From assembly GCF_008000995.1 (NCBI RefSeq), contig NZ_CP042828.1, positions 992,001-1,056,000 of the forward strand: DNA of 64,000 bases, read 5' to 3'. Below, piece by piece: positions 27,021 through 35,834 of the stretch. A program made the position numbers and the translations under genes. How positions within the stretch are numbered: position 1 is the stretch's first letter; each line of letters opens with the position of its first letter. This DNA comes from Ruania zhangjianzhongii (GTDB lineage Bacteria > Actinomycetota > Actinomycetes > Actinomycetales > Beutenbergiaceae). Below the pieces are notes generated by a model. That model ran no database searches and was not told where the DNA came from. It saw only the letters and a list, made by a program, of their open reading frames with translations.

Positions 27021-28522
27021 TGGAGCTGGCAGCCACGCTGGGCAACGTGTTCACGCCGGCAAGCCTGATGTGGATCGTCATCGGTGCCTCCGCCGGCATC
27101 ATCGTCGGCGTCATCCCCGGCCTGACCGCCACGGTGGCGATCGCGTTGCTGGTGCCGTTGACCCTCGACCTGGACCCGTTGCACTCGATGCTCATGCTGA
27201 CCGGGATCTTCGCCGGCAGCCAGTACTCCAACTCGATCACCTCGATCATGCTGCGTACCCCGGGCAACCCTGCCGGTGCGGTGACGATCTTCGATGGCTA
27301 CCCGATGGCGCTGAAGGGCGAGGCTGGCCGTGCCATCGGGCTGGGGGCGTGGGCGAGCGCCTTCGGCGGAATCTTCTCGGTGCTGGTGCTGTGGGCTTTC
27401 TCCCAGCTGTTGGCGAGCGTGGCGCTGAAATTCTCGCCGGTGGAGTACTTCTCCGTCGCGGTCCTCGGGCTGACCACTGCCGTCGCCGTCACCGGGACCT
27501 CGAAAGCCCGCAGCCTCACGGCGACCGCACTGGGGTTGCTGGTGGGAGTGATCGGCACCGACCCGCTGGTGAACCTGCCCCGGTTCACCTTCGGCCTGCC
27601 CGAGCTCCGGCTGGGGGTGCCGTTCCTGGCGGCGATCATCGGCGTGTTCGCGATGGCAGAGGTGCTGCGACTGGCCGAGGTCCCCGGCCGCAAGACCCGG
27701 ATGGTGACCACGATCGGACGGATCCTTCCCTCATGGGCGGATATCCGGCGCACCTTCCGGCCGGTCTTCCGCGGCTCGGTGATCGGCACGATCGTCGGCA
27801 TCCTGCCCGGCGGCGGTGGGGCGATGGCCTCCTTCATTGCCTACGGGGAGGCCAAGCGTGTCTCGAAGAAGCCGGAGGAGTTCGGCAAGGGGTCGATCGA
27901 GGGGCTCACCGCGCCGGACGCCGCCGGCAACGGGGTTGCCGGTGGTGCCATGGTGCCGCTGCTCAGCCTGGGCATTCCGGGCGACGCTGCCACTGCGGTG
28001 ATGCTCGGAGCGCTGGTCATCCAGGGGATCACCCCCGGTCCGGCACTGTTCGACGGCCGGGGAGCAGACCTGGTCTACCCCCTCTTTGCCGGGATGCTGC
28101 TGGCGAACGTCGCGATGCTGATCATGGGCCTGACCCTAGCCCGCCCGCTGGCCAGTGTGGCGCTGTTGCCCCGCAGTATCCTGCTTCCGGCGATCGCGAC
28201 CCTGTCCTTCACCGGCGCGTTCATCGCCACCGGGCAGACCTACCTGCTGTGGGTGACGCTGGTCTTCGGCGTGATCGGGTATCTGATGGTGCGGTTCGAC
28301 TATCCGGTCGCCGCCCTCGCTCTCGGCCTGGTGCTCGGGCCGATCCTGGAGTCCAACCTGCGCCGTGGGCTGATGCTGCACGACGGCGACGCTTCCGTCT
28401 TCCTCACTCGGCCCATCTCGGCAGTGCTGCTCCTCGCCGCCGTGGCGCTGCTGGTCGTGAGTATCTGGGGATCGCGGCGCTCCCGGAAAAAGGCGGCCGC
28501 CAAGGAGCTGAGCACAGTATGA
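27020..28522 (+). CDS. tctA: Tripartite tricarboxylate transporter large membrane subunit TctA
   Basis: 500 residues, mostly hydrophobic with about twelve helices. TctA signatures are visible: GVIPGLTATVAIALLVPLT, GSQYSNSITSIMLRTPGNP, GYPMALKGEAGRAIG and, in the second half, LTAPDAAGNGVAGGAMVPL with GIPGDAATAVMLGAL. It is the pore subunit of a cation-driven carboxylate importer. The 3' end overlaps the VOC gene (ATGA at 28519-28522). Confidence 0.95.
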   Translation: MELAATLGNVFTPASLMWIVIGASAGIIVGVIPGLTATVAIALLVPLTLDLDPLHSMLMLTGIFAGSQYSNSITSIMLRTPGNPAGAVTIFDGYPMALKGEAGRAIGLGAWASAFGGIFSVLVLWAFSQLLASVALKFSPVEYFSVAVLGLTTAVAVTGTSKARSLTATALGLLVGVIGTDPLVNLPRFTFGLPELRLGVPFLAAIIGVFAMAEVLRLAEVPGRKTRMVTTIGRILPSWADIRRTFRPVFRGSVIGTIVGILPGGGGAMASFIAYGEAKRVSKKPEEFGKGSIEGLTAPDAAGNGVAGGAMVPLLSLGIPGDAATAVMLGALVIQGITPGPALFDGRGADLVYPLFAGMLLANVAMLIMGLTLARPLASVALLPRSILLPAIATLSFTGAFIATGQTYLLWVTLVFGVIGYLMVRFDYPVAALALGLVLGPILESNLRRGLMLHDGDASVFLTRPISAVLLLAAVALLVVSIWGSRRSRKKAAAKELSTV

Positions 28523-29301
28523 GCACTCCGGGCACTGGCACCGGGATCTGCTTCGACCATGCCGTACTCGGAGTACGGGACCTGTCCGCGGCCACGGCTG
28601 CGCTCACCTCGGCCGGGCTGAGGTACGCCGGTGGCGGTGAGCACATCGGGCGGGGGACCGCCAACAGCCTGTTCGCGTTGGCCGAGGGATACCTGGAGCT
28701 GCTCACCGTCACCGATCCGGACCTCGCCCGGTCGCACTCGACGAACCGTGCCCAGGTGGCCGATGCCCTCGACACCCACGCGGCTCTTCCGCTCGGGTTC
28801 GCCTTCCAGGTGGCCGATGTTGCCGCAGCCGGGGAAGCGCTGCAGAAGTCCGGCCTGCGGGTCGAAGGGCCGGTGCCGATGTCCCGGCGAAACCCGGACG
28901 GCACCGTCCTGACCTGGCGAAACCTGTATGTCGGTACCACCCAGTGGCGCACCCTCCTGCCATTCCTGATCACCTGGGATGCCCCGCACGACCTGAGCGA
29001 TGCCGAGGCGCCCCGGCTGCACCGCCTGGAGCTGGCCGAGCCCGGCGACCCGGCCACCTCGCCCTCCGGCGGGTTGCCGGCTGCTGTGCACGGCTACCAC
29101 CAGCTCGGCGCCACCCAGAGCGCTCCTGACCGGCTCCGCCTGAGCGGGCTCGACCTGGTCTTCACCAGGCCGGAGGGGGCGGCAGGCGAAGGCCTGACCC
29201 GGATCCAGCTGGCCGGTGGGCACCGCCGAGGAGGTCTCGGCGGGCTCGAGGACTTTCTCACCTGGACCAGCCCGGGTCACGGCTCGTCCCACTCATCCTG
29301 A
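28519..29301 (+). CDS. VOC / glyoxalase-like domain protein
   Basis: 260 residues. The N-terminal half is a glyoxalase-like (Glyoxalase_3, PF13468) fold: FDHAVLGVRDLSAATAALTSAGLRY with metal-ligand His in the first strand, EGYLELLTV, and later FAFQVADVAAAGEAL with PDGTVLTWRNLYV. Such proteins isomerise, dioxygenate or simply bind small ligands using a divalent metal. The second half (about 150-260) is less conserved. Translational coupling to tctA suggests it acts on the imported compound. Confidence 0.75.
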   Translation: MSTPGTGTGICFDHAVLGVRDLSAATAALTSAGLRYAGGGEHIGRGTANSLFALAEGYLELLTVTDPDLARSHSTNRAQVADALDTHAALPLGFAFQVADVAAAGEALQKSGLRVEGPVPMSRRNPDGTVLTWRNLYVGTTQWRTLLPFLITWDAPHDLSDAEAPRLHRLELAEPGDPATSPSGGLPAAVHGYHQLGATQSAPDRLRLSGLDLVFTRPEGAAGEGLTRIQLAGGHRRGGLGGLEDFLTWTSPGHGSSHSS

Positions 29302-29351
29302 ACCACGCCGCCTCCGAGCGGCACCCGGCACCAACGAAGGGAAACATCACT

Positions 29352-30392
29352 GTGCCAGGCACTATGAATGCGCTCGTCCTGACCGAGCACGGCGGACTCG
29401 ACCAGCTCGCGGTGGTCTCCGACCACCCACGGCCGCAGCTCCGCGACGGGCATGTCGTGCTCAAGGTCACTGCCAGCGCGTACAACTACCACGACCTGTT
29501 CACGGTCAAGGGCATGCCCGGGATCAAGGTCCCGCTGCCGATCGTGCCGGGCCTGGACCTTGCCGGGGAGATCGCCGAGGTGGCCGAGGATGTCACCGGC
29601 TGGCGCGCCGGGGACCGGGTGCTGGTGCACCCCCGGCACCCGGAGAAGGGCCTGATGGGTGAGATGCTCGACGGAGGGATGGCCGAGTACGCGCTGGTCC
29701 ACGCCAGCCAGCTCATCCGGATCCCGGACGCGGTCAGCGACGTCCAAGCGGCTGCACTCCCGGTCGCCTACGGCACCGCCCACCGGATGATCATGGGCAA
29801 GGGCGAGATCAAGGCCGGCGACACGGTCCTGGTCCTCGGTGCCTCCGGCGGTGTCGGGACGGCCTCAGTCGTGCTGGCCAAGAAGCTCGGCGCGCATGTC
29901 ATCGCCGCCGCTGGTAGTGCCGAGAAGTGCCAGGCCCTGCTCGAGATCGGGGCCGACGAGGTGATCAACTACCGGGAGGAAGACTTCTACCAGTGGGTCA
30001 AGACCCACTACGGCAAGCCGCACCGGCTCACCGGGGAGGGCGGGGTCGACGTCGTCATCAACTTCACCGGCGGGGACACCTGGGCCCCCACACTACGAAG
30101 CGTGAAGCTCGGCGGCTCGATCCTGGTCTGCGGCGCCACGGCCGGGTACGACCCGAAGGAGGATCTGCGCTACATCTGGAGCTTCGAGCTACGGGTGATC
30201 GGCTCGAACAGCTTCCGCACCGAGGACTTCGAGGCACTGCTGCAGCTGTGTGCCACCGGTGAGCTCGACCCCCCGGTCAGTCATGTCCTCCCGCTGAGCG
30301 AGGCCGTGGAAGGCCTGCGCAAGGTCCGGGACCGGGAGGTCCTCGGCAAGATCGTGATCACCCCGTCCACCCAGGAGACCGACAATGTCTGA
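29352..30392 (+). CDS. MDR-family (quinone oxidoreductase-like) dehydrogenase
   Basis: 346 residues. The GroES-like N-terminal domain contains KVTASAYNYHDLFTVKG and PGLDLAGEIAEV. The Rossmann domain contains VLVLGASGGVGTASVVLAKKLGA, then ADEVINYREEDF. The structural-zinc cysteine cluster is missing, as in quinone reductases and enoyl reductases of the family. It probably uses NADPH on an alpha,beta-unsaturated carbonyl or acyl-CoA. GTG 29352 has AAGGGA upstream; ATG 29364 is an alternative. It is separated from the VOC gene by 50 bases and overlaps the thioesterase gene by 8. Confidence 0.85.
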   Translation: MPGTMNALVLTEHGGLDQLAVVSDHPRPQLRDGHVVLKVTASAYNYHDLFTVKGMPGIKVPLPIVPGLDLAGEIAEVAEDVTGWRAGDRVLVHPRHPEKGLMGEMLDGGMAEYALVHASQLIRIPDAVSDVQAAALPVAYGTAHRMIMGKGEIKAGDTVLVLGASGGVGTASVVLAKKLGAHVIAAAGSAEKCQALLEIGADEVINYREEDFYQWVKTHYGKPHRLTGEGGVDVVINFTGGDTWAPTLRSVKLGGSILVCGATAGYDPKEDLRYIWSFELRVIGSNSFRTEDFEALLQLCATGELDPPVSHVLPLSEAVEGLRKVRDREVLGKIVITPSTQETDNV

Positions 30393-30810
30393 GCAGCCCA
30401 CCCTGACCGCACCGGAACTGCAGCAGCGTCTGCGCGAGGCCCCCTTCCACGACTGGCTCGGCCTGGAGGTCCGCTCCGTCACCGACACGGGGTTGGAACT
30501 GACGGCGACGTGGCGTCCGGAGTGGGCGAACTCCGTCGGGAAGACCCACGGCGGCATCCTCAGCTCCTTGCTGGACCTGGCCGCCGACTGGGCACTGGTC
30601 GCGACCCAGGGCGTTCCGGCCCCGACGATCGACTTCACCGTGCACTACCTGCGGGCCGCCGCCCCGGGCGACCTCACCGTGCGTGCCCGGCTCGTGCGCG
30701 CCGGTCGTTCCCTGACGGTGGCGGAGGCCGAGGTCCTCGACGCCAGCGGGAAGACGCTGGCCGTGGGCCGGGGCACCTACGCTTCGTTCGCCACCCGGAA
30801 GAACGAGTAA
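30385..30810 (+). CDS. PaaI-type hotdog-fold thioesterase
   Basis: 141 residues with the hotdog PaaI signature: FHDWLGLEVRSV, WANSVGKTHGGILSSLLDLAADWAL, and a DFTVHYLRAA beta-strand. The Asp in SLLDLAAD matches the catalytic acid of the family. It would hydrolyse an acyl- or aryl-CoA, releasing CoA. The start overlaps the oxidoreductase end. Its presence suggests that part of the substrate is processed as a CoA thioester. Confidence 0.85.
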   Translation: MSEQPTLTAPELQQRLREAPFHDWLGLEVRSVTDTGLELTATWRPEWANSVGKTHGGILSSLLDLAADWALVATQGVPAPTIDFTVHYLRAAAPGDLTVRARLVRAGRSLTVAEAEVLDASGKTLAVGRGTYASFATRKNE

Positions 30811-30834
30811 GGGAACTGTTCCGGGCGGTCCCGG

Positions 30835-31614
30835 TCAGGTCGTCAGCACCTGCCGGATCTCGTCCCAGAAGCCGGTGACGTGAGCGCGGGCGGCGCCTTC
30901 CGCCGCATCGCGATCACCCTCGAGCACCGCGGTGAGCAGGCCGCGGTGCTCGTCGACGGCTTCGTCGAGCCGGTGCACCTGCGCCAGTCCGAGGAACCAG
31001 AGCCGCAGGCTCAGGGTGAGGTACTCGGACAGCGAGGCCTGGAGGTAGCGGTTGTGGGTGGCGTGGTGCACGCAGTGGTGCACGCGCTGGTCCAGCCGGA
31101 TCAGCCCGCGCTGGCCTTCGGCACCGGAACCCAGGTCGGCGAGCAGCCGGGAGGCGTTCTCCCGGTCCGCGGGATCGGCACGTTCGACGGCGAGCCGGGC
31201 CGCCAGCCCCTCGAGCTCGACCCGCACCTCCGAGACGCGCGCCAGGTCGCGCACCTCCACCGGAGCGACGACGGTCCCGCGCCGAGCGTAGATCGCGACC
31301 AGCCCCTCGTCAGCCAACCGCCGGAGCGCTTCGCGCACGGGAGTACGCCCGAGGTGGAGTCGCGCCATCAGGTCCCGTTCGTCCAGAGCGGTACCTGGCG
31401 CCAGCTCGAGCGTGACGATCAGGTCGCGGAGGTGGAAGTAGGCGACAGCGGAGCGGGACTCGATCGGCGCGCCCGGCGGGGGCGGGACGGTCAGGTCGGC
31501 AAGGGCGGTCTGATCGGTCCACGAGGAGGCGGTCGGCGGCTGAGCCGTCGGCGCGGGAGGCAGGCGGGCTGCCGGAGTGGTCGCCGGCCCGGCATCGGGT
31601 TCCGTTCGAACCAT
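30835..31614 (-). CDS. GntR-family regulator with FCD ligand domain
   Basis: 259 residues. After a Pro-rich N-terminus of about 60 residues (unusual for the family) comes a winged helix, SAVAYFHLRDLIVTLELAPGTALDERDLMARL and GRTPVREALRRLADEGLV, then an all-helical FCD domain whose metal/ligand His residues are visible (HHCVHHATH, DEHRGLLTAV). FCD regulators bind small carboxylates. It lies between the two catabolic operons, divergent from the flavin demethylase gene, with a palindrome at 31631-31653 between the starts. Confidence 0.92.
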   Translation of the reverse strand: MVRTEPDAGPATTPAARLPPAPTAQPPTASSWTDQTALADLTVPPPPGAPIESRSAVAYFHLRDLIVTLELAPGTALDERDLMARLHLGRTPVREALRRLADEGLVAIYARRGTVVAPVEVRDLARVSEVRVELEGLAARLAVERADPADRENASRLLADLGSGAEGQRGLIRLDQRVHHCVHHATHNRYLQASLSEYLTLSLRLWFLGLAQVHRLDEAVDEHRGLLTAVLEGDRDAAEGAARAHVTGFWDEIRQVLTT

Positions 31615-31630
31615 GGCCAACACCTCTCTC

Positions 31631-31653
31631 CTGATATATCTTGAGAGTATCAG
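31631..31653. promoter_or_regulatory. Palindromic operator between GntR gene and demethylase gene
   Basis: Inverted repeat CTGATA (31631-31636) and TATCAG (31648-31653) with an AT-rich centre (TATCTTGAGAG). It lies 17 bases before the GntR start codon and 20 before the demethylase start, a natural position for the FCD regulator to control itself and the divergent gene. Confidence 0.7.
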
Positions 31654-31673
31654 GGCTGGTCGAGGAGGACGCC

Positions 31674-34178
31674 ATGGCACAGTTGCCGGAGCGAGCGGAC
31701 GTCGTCGTCATCGGAGCGGGAGTGGTCGGCAACTCCGTGGTGCACCATCTGGCCGACCAGGGCTGGCGCAACCTCGTCCTGCTCGACAAGGGACCGTTGC
31801 CCGACCCTGGCGGATCCACGGGGCACGCCTCGAACTTCGTGTTCCCGGTGGACCACTCCAAGGAGATCACCGATCTCACCGTGGACTCGATGCGCCAGTA
31901 CGCCGAACTGGGCGTGCTCACCGCCTGCGGTGGTATCGAGGTGGCCCGATCGACCGAGCGCGCCCAGGAGCTGCGCCGCCGGATGACCTCCGCCCGGTCC
32001 TGGGGCATCGAGGCGGAGCTGCTGACTCCTCGGCAGATCAAGGACCTGGTGCCGTACTGCGACACCGACCTGCTGGTCGCCGGCTTCCACACCCCCACCG
32101 GCGCGATCGTGGACCCGGTACGGGCCGGGGCCCTGATGCGCGAGCAGGCCGAGCAGCTCGGCGCGCTCACCGTCTGCGCCGAGACCGAGGTGGTCGACCT
32201 CGCGGTCTCCGGCGGCCGGGTGCGCAGCGTCGTCACCGACCGGGGCGCCATCGAGACCGAGATCGTGGTGGTGGCCTGCGGGGTCTGGAGCTCGGCCGTG
32301 GCCGCGCTGGCCGGTGCGCGTATCCCGCTCACCCCGGCAGTGCACCAGATGATCGACGTCGGGCCGATCCCGGAGCTGGAAGCCAGCGGGGAGTGGATCG
32401 GCTTCCCCCTGGTGCGGGACATGGACTGCCTGATGTACGAACGGCAACGGGGCGCGAATCTGGAGATCGGGTCCTACGCCCACCGACCCATCCTGCACAG
32501 CCCGGGTCAGATCCCCCCGGTCGGGGCGCCCGGCCAGGAGAGCCCGACCAGCTTCCCGTTCACCGCTGAGGACTTCGCGCCGCAGCTGCGCCAGGCCCAG
32601 GAGCTCTTTCCCGGCCTGCTCGGCGGGCCCACCCCGCAGCCGCACAAGGCGTTGAACGGACTGCTCTCCCTCACCCCCGACGGCGGACCGCTCCTCGGCG
32701 AAACCCCGGAGGTCGCCGGACTGTGGTCAGCCGCAGCAGTGTGGATCAAAGAGGCGCCCAGCGTCGGACGGATGATCGCACAATGGCTCACCGAGGGATC
32801 GACCGACATCGATCTGCACAGTGCGGATATCTCCCGGTTCTACCCGCACGCCCGCACCGAGGCGCACGTGCGCGCCCGCACCGCCGAGGGCTTCGGCAAG
32901 ATCTACGGCATCACCCACCCGCGCGAGCAGTGGCTGAGCAACCGGCCGGTGCGCACCAGCCCGTTCCACCCCCGCACCAGCGCACTCGGCGCGGTGTACT
33001 TCGAAGCCGGCGGCTGGGAACGCCCGCAGTGGTATGAGGCCAATGCCGGTCTGGTCCAGGAGTACGCGGCCTGGATCCCGCAACGCAGCGCCGAGTGGGA
33101 CGCGCGCTGGTGGTCGCCGATCATCGAGGCGGAGCATCTGGCGATGCGGGACCGGGTGGCGATGATCGACCTGAGTGCCTTCGCCGTGTTCGACGTCACC
33201 GGAGCGGGCGCGCTCGGCTATGTGCAGCGGATGGCGATGGCCCAGGTCGACCGGCCCATCGGGCGCGGTATCTACACCCCGCTGCTCGCGCCCGACGGCG
33301 GGTTCCGTTCCGACCTGACGATCGTGCGCCGGGGCGAGCAGGACTTCCGGATCATCACCGGCGGCGCCGACGGTGCACGGGACCTAGCCTGGTTTCGGGC
33401 GCACCTCCCGGCCGACGGCTCGGTCCACCTGGTCGACATGACCTCAGCGGTGTGCACGGTCGGCATCTGGGGCCCGCGGGCGCGCGAGGTGGTGGCCGGG
33501 CTCACCGACGACGACGTCAGCGACGCCGGATTCGGCTTCGGGACCGCACGGGACGTGGTGCTCGGTGGCCTGCCGGTCTCGATGCTGCGCATCTCCTACG
33601 TCGGTGACCTCGGCTGGGAGATCCACGCGCCCACGGAGTATGGACTCCAGCTCTGGGACCTGCTCTGGGAGGCGGGCGAGCGCCACGGGATGATCGCCGC
33701 CGGGATCGGCGTCTACGGCACCACCGGCCGCCTGGAGAAGGCGCACCGGCTGATGGGTGCGGAGCTGACCGGGGAGTACAACCCGGTGGAGGCGGGCCTG
33801 GCACTGCCGCGGGTGAAGAACCCGGAATTCATCGGGAAGGCGGCCTATCTGGCCGCCCGCGAGGCGGCACCGGCGGCCACACTGTGCACGCTGGCGCTGG
33901 ACCCGGGGGCGGGCCGGTTCATGACCGGGAATGAACCGATCCTCACCCGGAGTGGGGAGCCGATCGTCGACGGCGTAGGTCGCCGGTCGTACGTCACCTC
34001 AGCCGGGCCCGCGCCCTCGCTGGGCAGATATCTGTTGCTCGCGTACCTGCCGCCGGAGCATGCCGTCGCCGGCGGTGAGCTGCTGGTGGAGTATCTCGGC
34101 GACCGGTACCCGGTGACCGTCCTGACCGTGGGACGCACCGCCCCCTTCGACCCTGACCTGGCCCGGGTGAAGGGATGA
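31674..34178 (+). CDS. FAD-dependent oxidoreductase / GcvT fusion (dimethylglycine-sarcosine dehydrogenase type)
   Basis: 834 residues in the four-part layout of dimethylglycine and sarcosine dehydrogenases. A DAO domain starts with VVVIGAGVVGNSVVHHLADQG; the GGSTGHASN segment has His51 where relatives attach FAD covalently. An FAO_M middle domain follows (about 370-440), then a GcvT domain from about 480 (EHLAMRDRVAMIDLSAFAVFDVTG) and a GcvT C-terminal barrel. The flavin part would oxidise an N-methyl group and the GcvT part pass it to tetrahydrofolate as methylene-THF. The substrate is unknown. GAGGAGGA lies before ATG 31674; a TTG farther upstream is inside the operator and was rejected. 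Confidence 0.9.
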   Translation: MAQLPERADVVVIGAGVVGNSVVHHLADQGWRNLVLLDKGPLPDPGGSTGHASNFVFPVDHSKEITDLTVDSMRQYAELGVLTACGGIEVARSTERAQELRRRMTSARSWGIEAELLTPRQIKDLVPYCDTDLLVAGFHTPTGAIVDPVRAGALMREQAEQLGALTVCAETEVVDLAVSGGRVRSVVTDRGAIETEIVVVACGVWSSAVAALAGARIPLTPAVHQMIDVGPIPELEASGEWIGFPLVRDMDCLMYERQRGANLEIGSYAHRPILHSPGQIPPVGAPGQESPTSFPFTAEDFAPQLRQAQELFPGLLGGPTPQPHKALNGLLSLTPDGGPLLGETPEVAGLWSAAAVWIKEAPSVGRMIAQWLTEGSTDIDLHSADISRFYPHARTEAHVRARTAEGFGKIYGITHPREQWLSNRPVRTSPFHPRTSALGAVYFEAGGWERPQWYEANAGLVQEYAAWIPQRSAEWDARWWSPIIEAEHLAMRDRVAMIDLSAFAVFDVTGAGALGYVQRMAMAQVDRPIGRGIYTPLLAPDGGFRSDLTIVRRGEQDFRIITGGADGARDLAWFRAHLPADGSVHLVDMTSAVCTVGIWGPRAREVVAGLTDDDVSDAGFGFGTARDVVLGGLPVSMLRISYVGDLGWEIHAPTEYGLQLWDLLWEAGERHGMIAAGIGVYGTTGRLEKAHRLMGAELTGEYNPVEAGLALPRVKNPEFIGKAAYLAAREAAPAATLCTLALDPGAGRFMTGNEPILTRSGEPIVDGVGRRSYVTSAGPAPSLGRYLLLAYLPPEHAVAGGELLVEYLGDRYPVTVLTVGRTAPFDPDLARVKG

Positions 34179-34199
34179 GCGTGCGGCGCGATTCCATCG

Positions 34200-34259
34200 G
34201 AACCCCCTTGGCGCATGGGAACCTGGTGACACCGTGGTTCCTCTCCGCCAAGGGGGTTC
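34200..34259. promoter_or_regulatory. Nested hairpin that embeds the cyclodeaminase ribosome binding site
   Basis: Outer arms 34200-34213 and 34246-34259 pair perfectly over 14 bp. Inside, GGAACC (34218-34223) pairs with GGTTCC (34236-34241), and GGTG/CACC (34225-34228, 34230-34233) closes the tip. The 3' outer arm contains AGGGGG (34251-34256), which is 7 bases before GTG 34264. Folded RNA would hide that site, so this may be an attenuator or translational switch; it could also be a terminator for the upstream gene. Confidence 0.75.
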
Positions 34260-34263
34260 GAAT

Positions 34264-34785
34264 GTGGGTGACCGGATGAGGGACGAGTCGGTCGCCGAGG
34301 TGCTGGCGCAGATGGCCTCCGGCGCGCCGGGTCCGTCCGCCGGGTCGGCGGCGGGTCTCGCCGCCGCGATGGCTGCGGCCCTGGTGGCGAAAACGGCGCG
34401 GCTCTCCGGCCGCCAGCTCGCCGCCGCCGACGAGCTCGCTGACGCCGACGAGCTCGCCGAGGAAGCAGACACCTGGCGCGAGCGGGCACTGGCGCTGGCC
34501 GAGGCCGATGCCGCAGGCGTCCGGGCGCTACTGACCTCCGGCACTGACGCTCCGACCGACCCGAGTGCGATCCCGGCCCAGATCGGCGAGGTGGCCGCCG
34601 CTGTCGAACGGCTCGCCGCGACCCTGGCCGAGCAGGGCAACCCCCGCCTGCACGCTGACGCCGTCGCCGCCGGGCAGCTGGCGGGCGCCGCCGGCATCAG
34701 CATCGACGCCATCCTGCGCAGCAATGCTGGCGCACCCGGTGCACCGCTCGATTCCACCGACCCGCACGCCGGCGAGCCCGGCTGA
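34264..34785 (+). CDS. Cyclodeaminase/cyclohydrolase-like folate enzyme (FchA/FTCD C-domain family)
   Basis: 173 residues, all helical. The family signature is SGAPGPSAGSAAGLAAAMAAALVAKTARLS, split around the folate-binding Gly-rich turn, then helices with ADAAGVRALLTSG and NPRLHADAVAAGQLAGAAGISIDAI. Relatives convert methenyl-THF to formyl-THF (FchA) or deaminate formimino-THF. The C-terminus is shorter than usual. In this island a methenyl-THF cyclohydrolase role fits between MetF and formate-THF ligase. The start is GTG 34264 by ribosome-site spacing; ATG 34276 is the alternative. Confidence 0.75.
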   Translation: MGDRMRDESVAEVLAQMASGAPGPSAGSAAGLAAAMAAALVAKTARLSGRQLAAADELADADELAEEADTWRERALALAEADAAGVRALLTSGTDAPTDPSAIPAQIGEVAAAVERLAATLAEQGNPRLHADAVAAGQLAGAAGISIDAILRSNAGAPGAPLDSTDPHAGEPG

Positions 34786-34835
34786 ACCGGCGGAACCCAC
34801 AGAACCCATTTGACCCGCTGAACCCACTGAACCGC
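34782..34835. repeat. Six imperfect tandem 9-bp units
   Basis: Consensus CTGAACCCA, starting at the stop codon of the cyclodeaminase gene: 34782, 34791, 34800, 34809, 34818, 34827. The 9-bp period keeps reading frame. Probably slippage-derived; it may extend or shorten the C-terminus in relatives. Confidence 0.75.
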
Positions 34836-34919
34836 TTGGCACGGTGACGTACGCAGCACACCGGCGGCTGCGCCGTCGGCCGGATGAGCGTGCACAGGAG
34901 CGGCGCCGGTACGGCCCTC

Positions 34920-35696
34920 TCAGGACTGTGCGACGACCGGCTGGTAGCCCATCCGCCGGGAGATGGCTTCGCCCGCCCGCGCGACGGTGACCGCTGCCTC
35001 CGGCAGCCGCTCGGGACTGAGTCGGTAGGTCGGGCCCGCCACGCTGATCGCGGCGATCACCGCGCCGTCGTGCCCGCGGATCGGCGCGGCGACCGCGTTC
35101 AGGCCGGTCTCCAACTCCTCGACGGCGGTGGCCCACCCGGTCTCTCGCACCGTCTGTAGCTCGCGGCGCAAGTCCGCCGCGGAGGTGAGAGTGTGCTCGG
35201 TGAAGCGCTCCAGCGGGGCGGTGAGCCGTCCGTCGCGCTCCTCGTCGTCGAGATGAGCAAGCAGGACCTTGCCGCTGGAGGTGGCGTGCAACACCGTGCG
35301 TTGCCCCACCCAGTTCTGCATCGCGACGGTGCTCGTTCCCTCTGCCTGGCAGACGTTCGTGGCTGCCTCCCCGGTCAGGACGGCGACGTTGACGGTCTCG
35401 CCGAGCTCCTCGGCCAGGCCGTCGCAGACCGGTTGTGCCTGCGTGGTCACATCGAGTCGGGACGCCGTCGCACCGGCGAGCCGGAGGAGGCCGACGCCGA
35501 GCCGGACCCGCCGGGTGTCGGCCAGGCGTTCGACGAGCTCGTGCCCGGAGAGCGCCGTGATCAGCCGGGAGGCGGTGGAGCTGTGCACGCCGAGCTCTCG
35601 GGCGACCTCGGCCACGCCGGCCTCACCCTCGCGCGCCAGCAGCTCCAGCACCTGCACCGCTCGGTCGACCGACTGCACCGATCCCGTGTCTCGCAT
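34920..35696 (-). CDS. IclR-family transcriptional regulator
   Basis: 258 residues. The N-terminal winged helix reads SVDRAVQVLELLAREGEAGVAEVARELGVHSSTASRLITAL, and the C-terminal GAF-like effector domain contains NVCQAEGTSTVAMQNWVGQRTVLHATSSGKVLLAHL. IclR proteins control degradation of aromatic and small organic acids. It is divergent from the GcvT-like demethylase gene; a pair of direct repeats (35742-35772) lies between them, suggesting it governs the gcvT-metF-fhs operon. Confidence 0.93.
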   Translation of the reverse strand: MRDTGSVQSVDRAVQVLELLAREGEAGVAEVARELGVHSSTASRLITALSGHELVERLADTRRVRLGVGLLRLAGATASRLDVTTQAQPVCDGLAEELGETVNVAVLTGEAATNVCQAEGTSTVAMQNWVGQRTVLHATSSGKVLLAHLDDEERDGRLTAPLERFTEHTLTSAADLRRELQTVRETGWATAVEELETGLNAVAAPIRGHDGAVIAAISVAGPTYRLSPERLPEAAVTVARAGEAISRRMGYQPVVAQS

Positions 35697-35741
35697 GGCT
35701 CTGAGAGTAGTCCCGTTGCGGCCCAGTCGTGCAGTAAATGA

Positions 35742-35772
35742 TGCGCAATACGCACGCCCTTGCGCTATACGC
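35742..35772. promoter_or_regulatory. Direct-repeat pair, candidate IclR operator
   Basis: TGCGCAATACGC (35742-35753) and TGCGCTATACGC (35761-35772) differ at one base and are spaced 19 bp start to start, about two helical turns. They lie between the divergent IclR gene and the GcvT-like gene. Confidence 0.65.
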
Positions 35773-35834
35773 TCCACGGGGGAGACACTGGGGCACGGGA
35801 CCACCTGGTGGCCGTGGCTGAATCGGAGGCAATG

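Noticed and set aside
27070-28518. Upstream extension of the VOC frame through tctA
   Set aside because: Pro/Arg/Gly/His-rich translation in the second frame of tctA. The VOC protein starts with its ATG overlapping the tctA stop.
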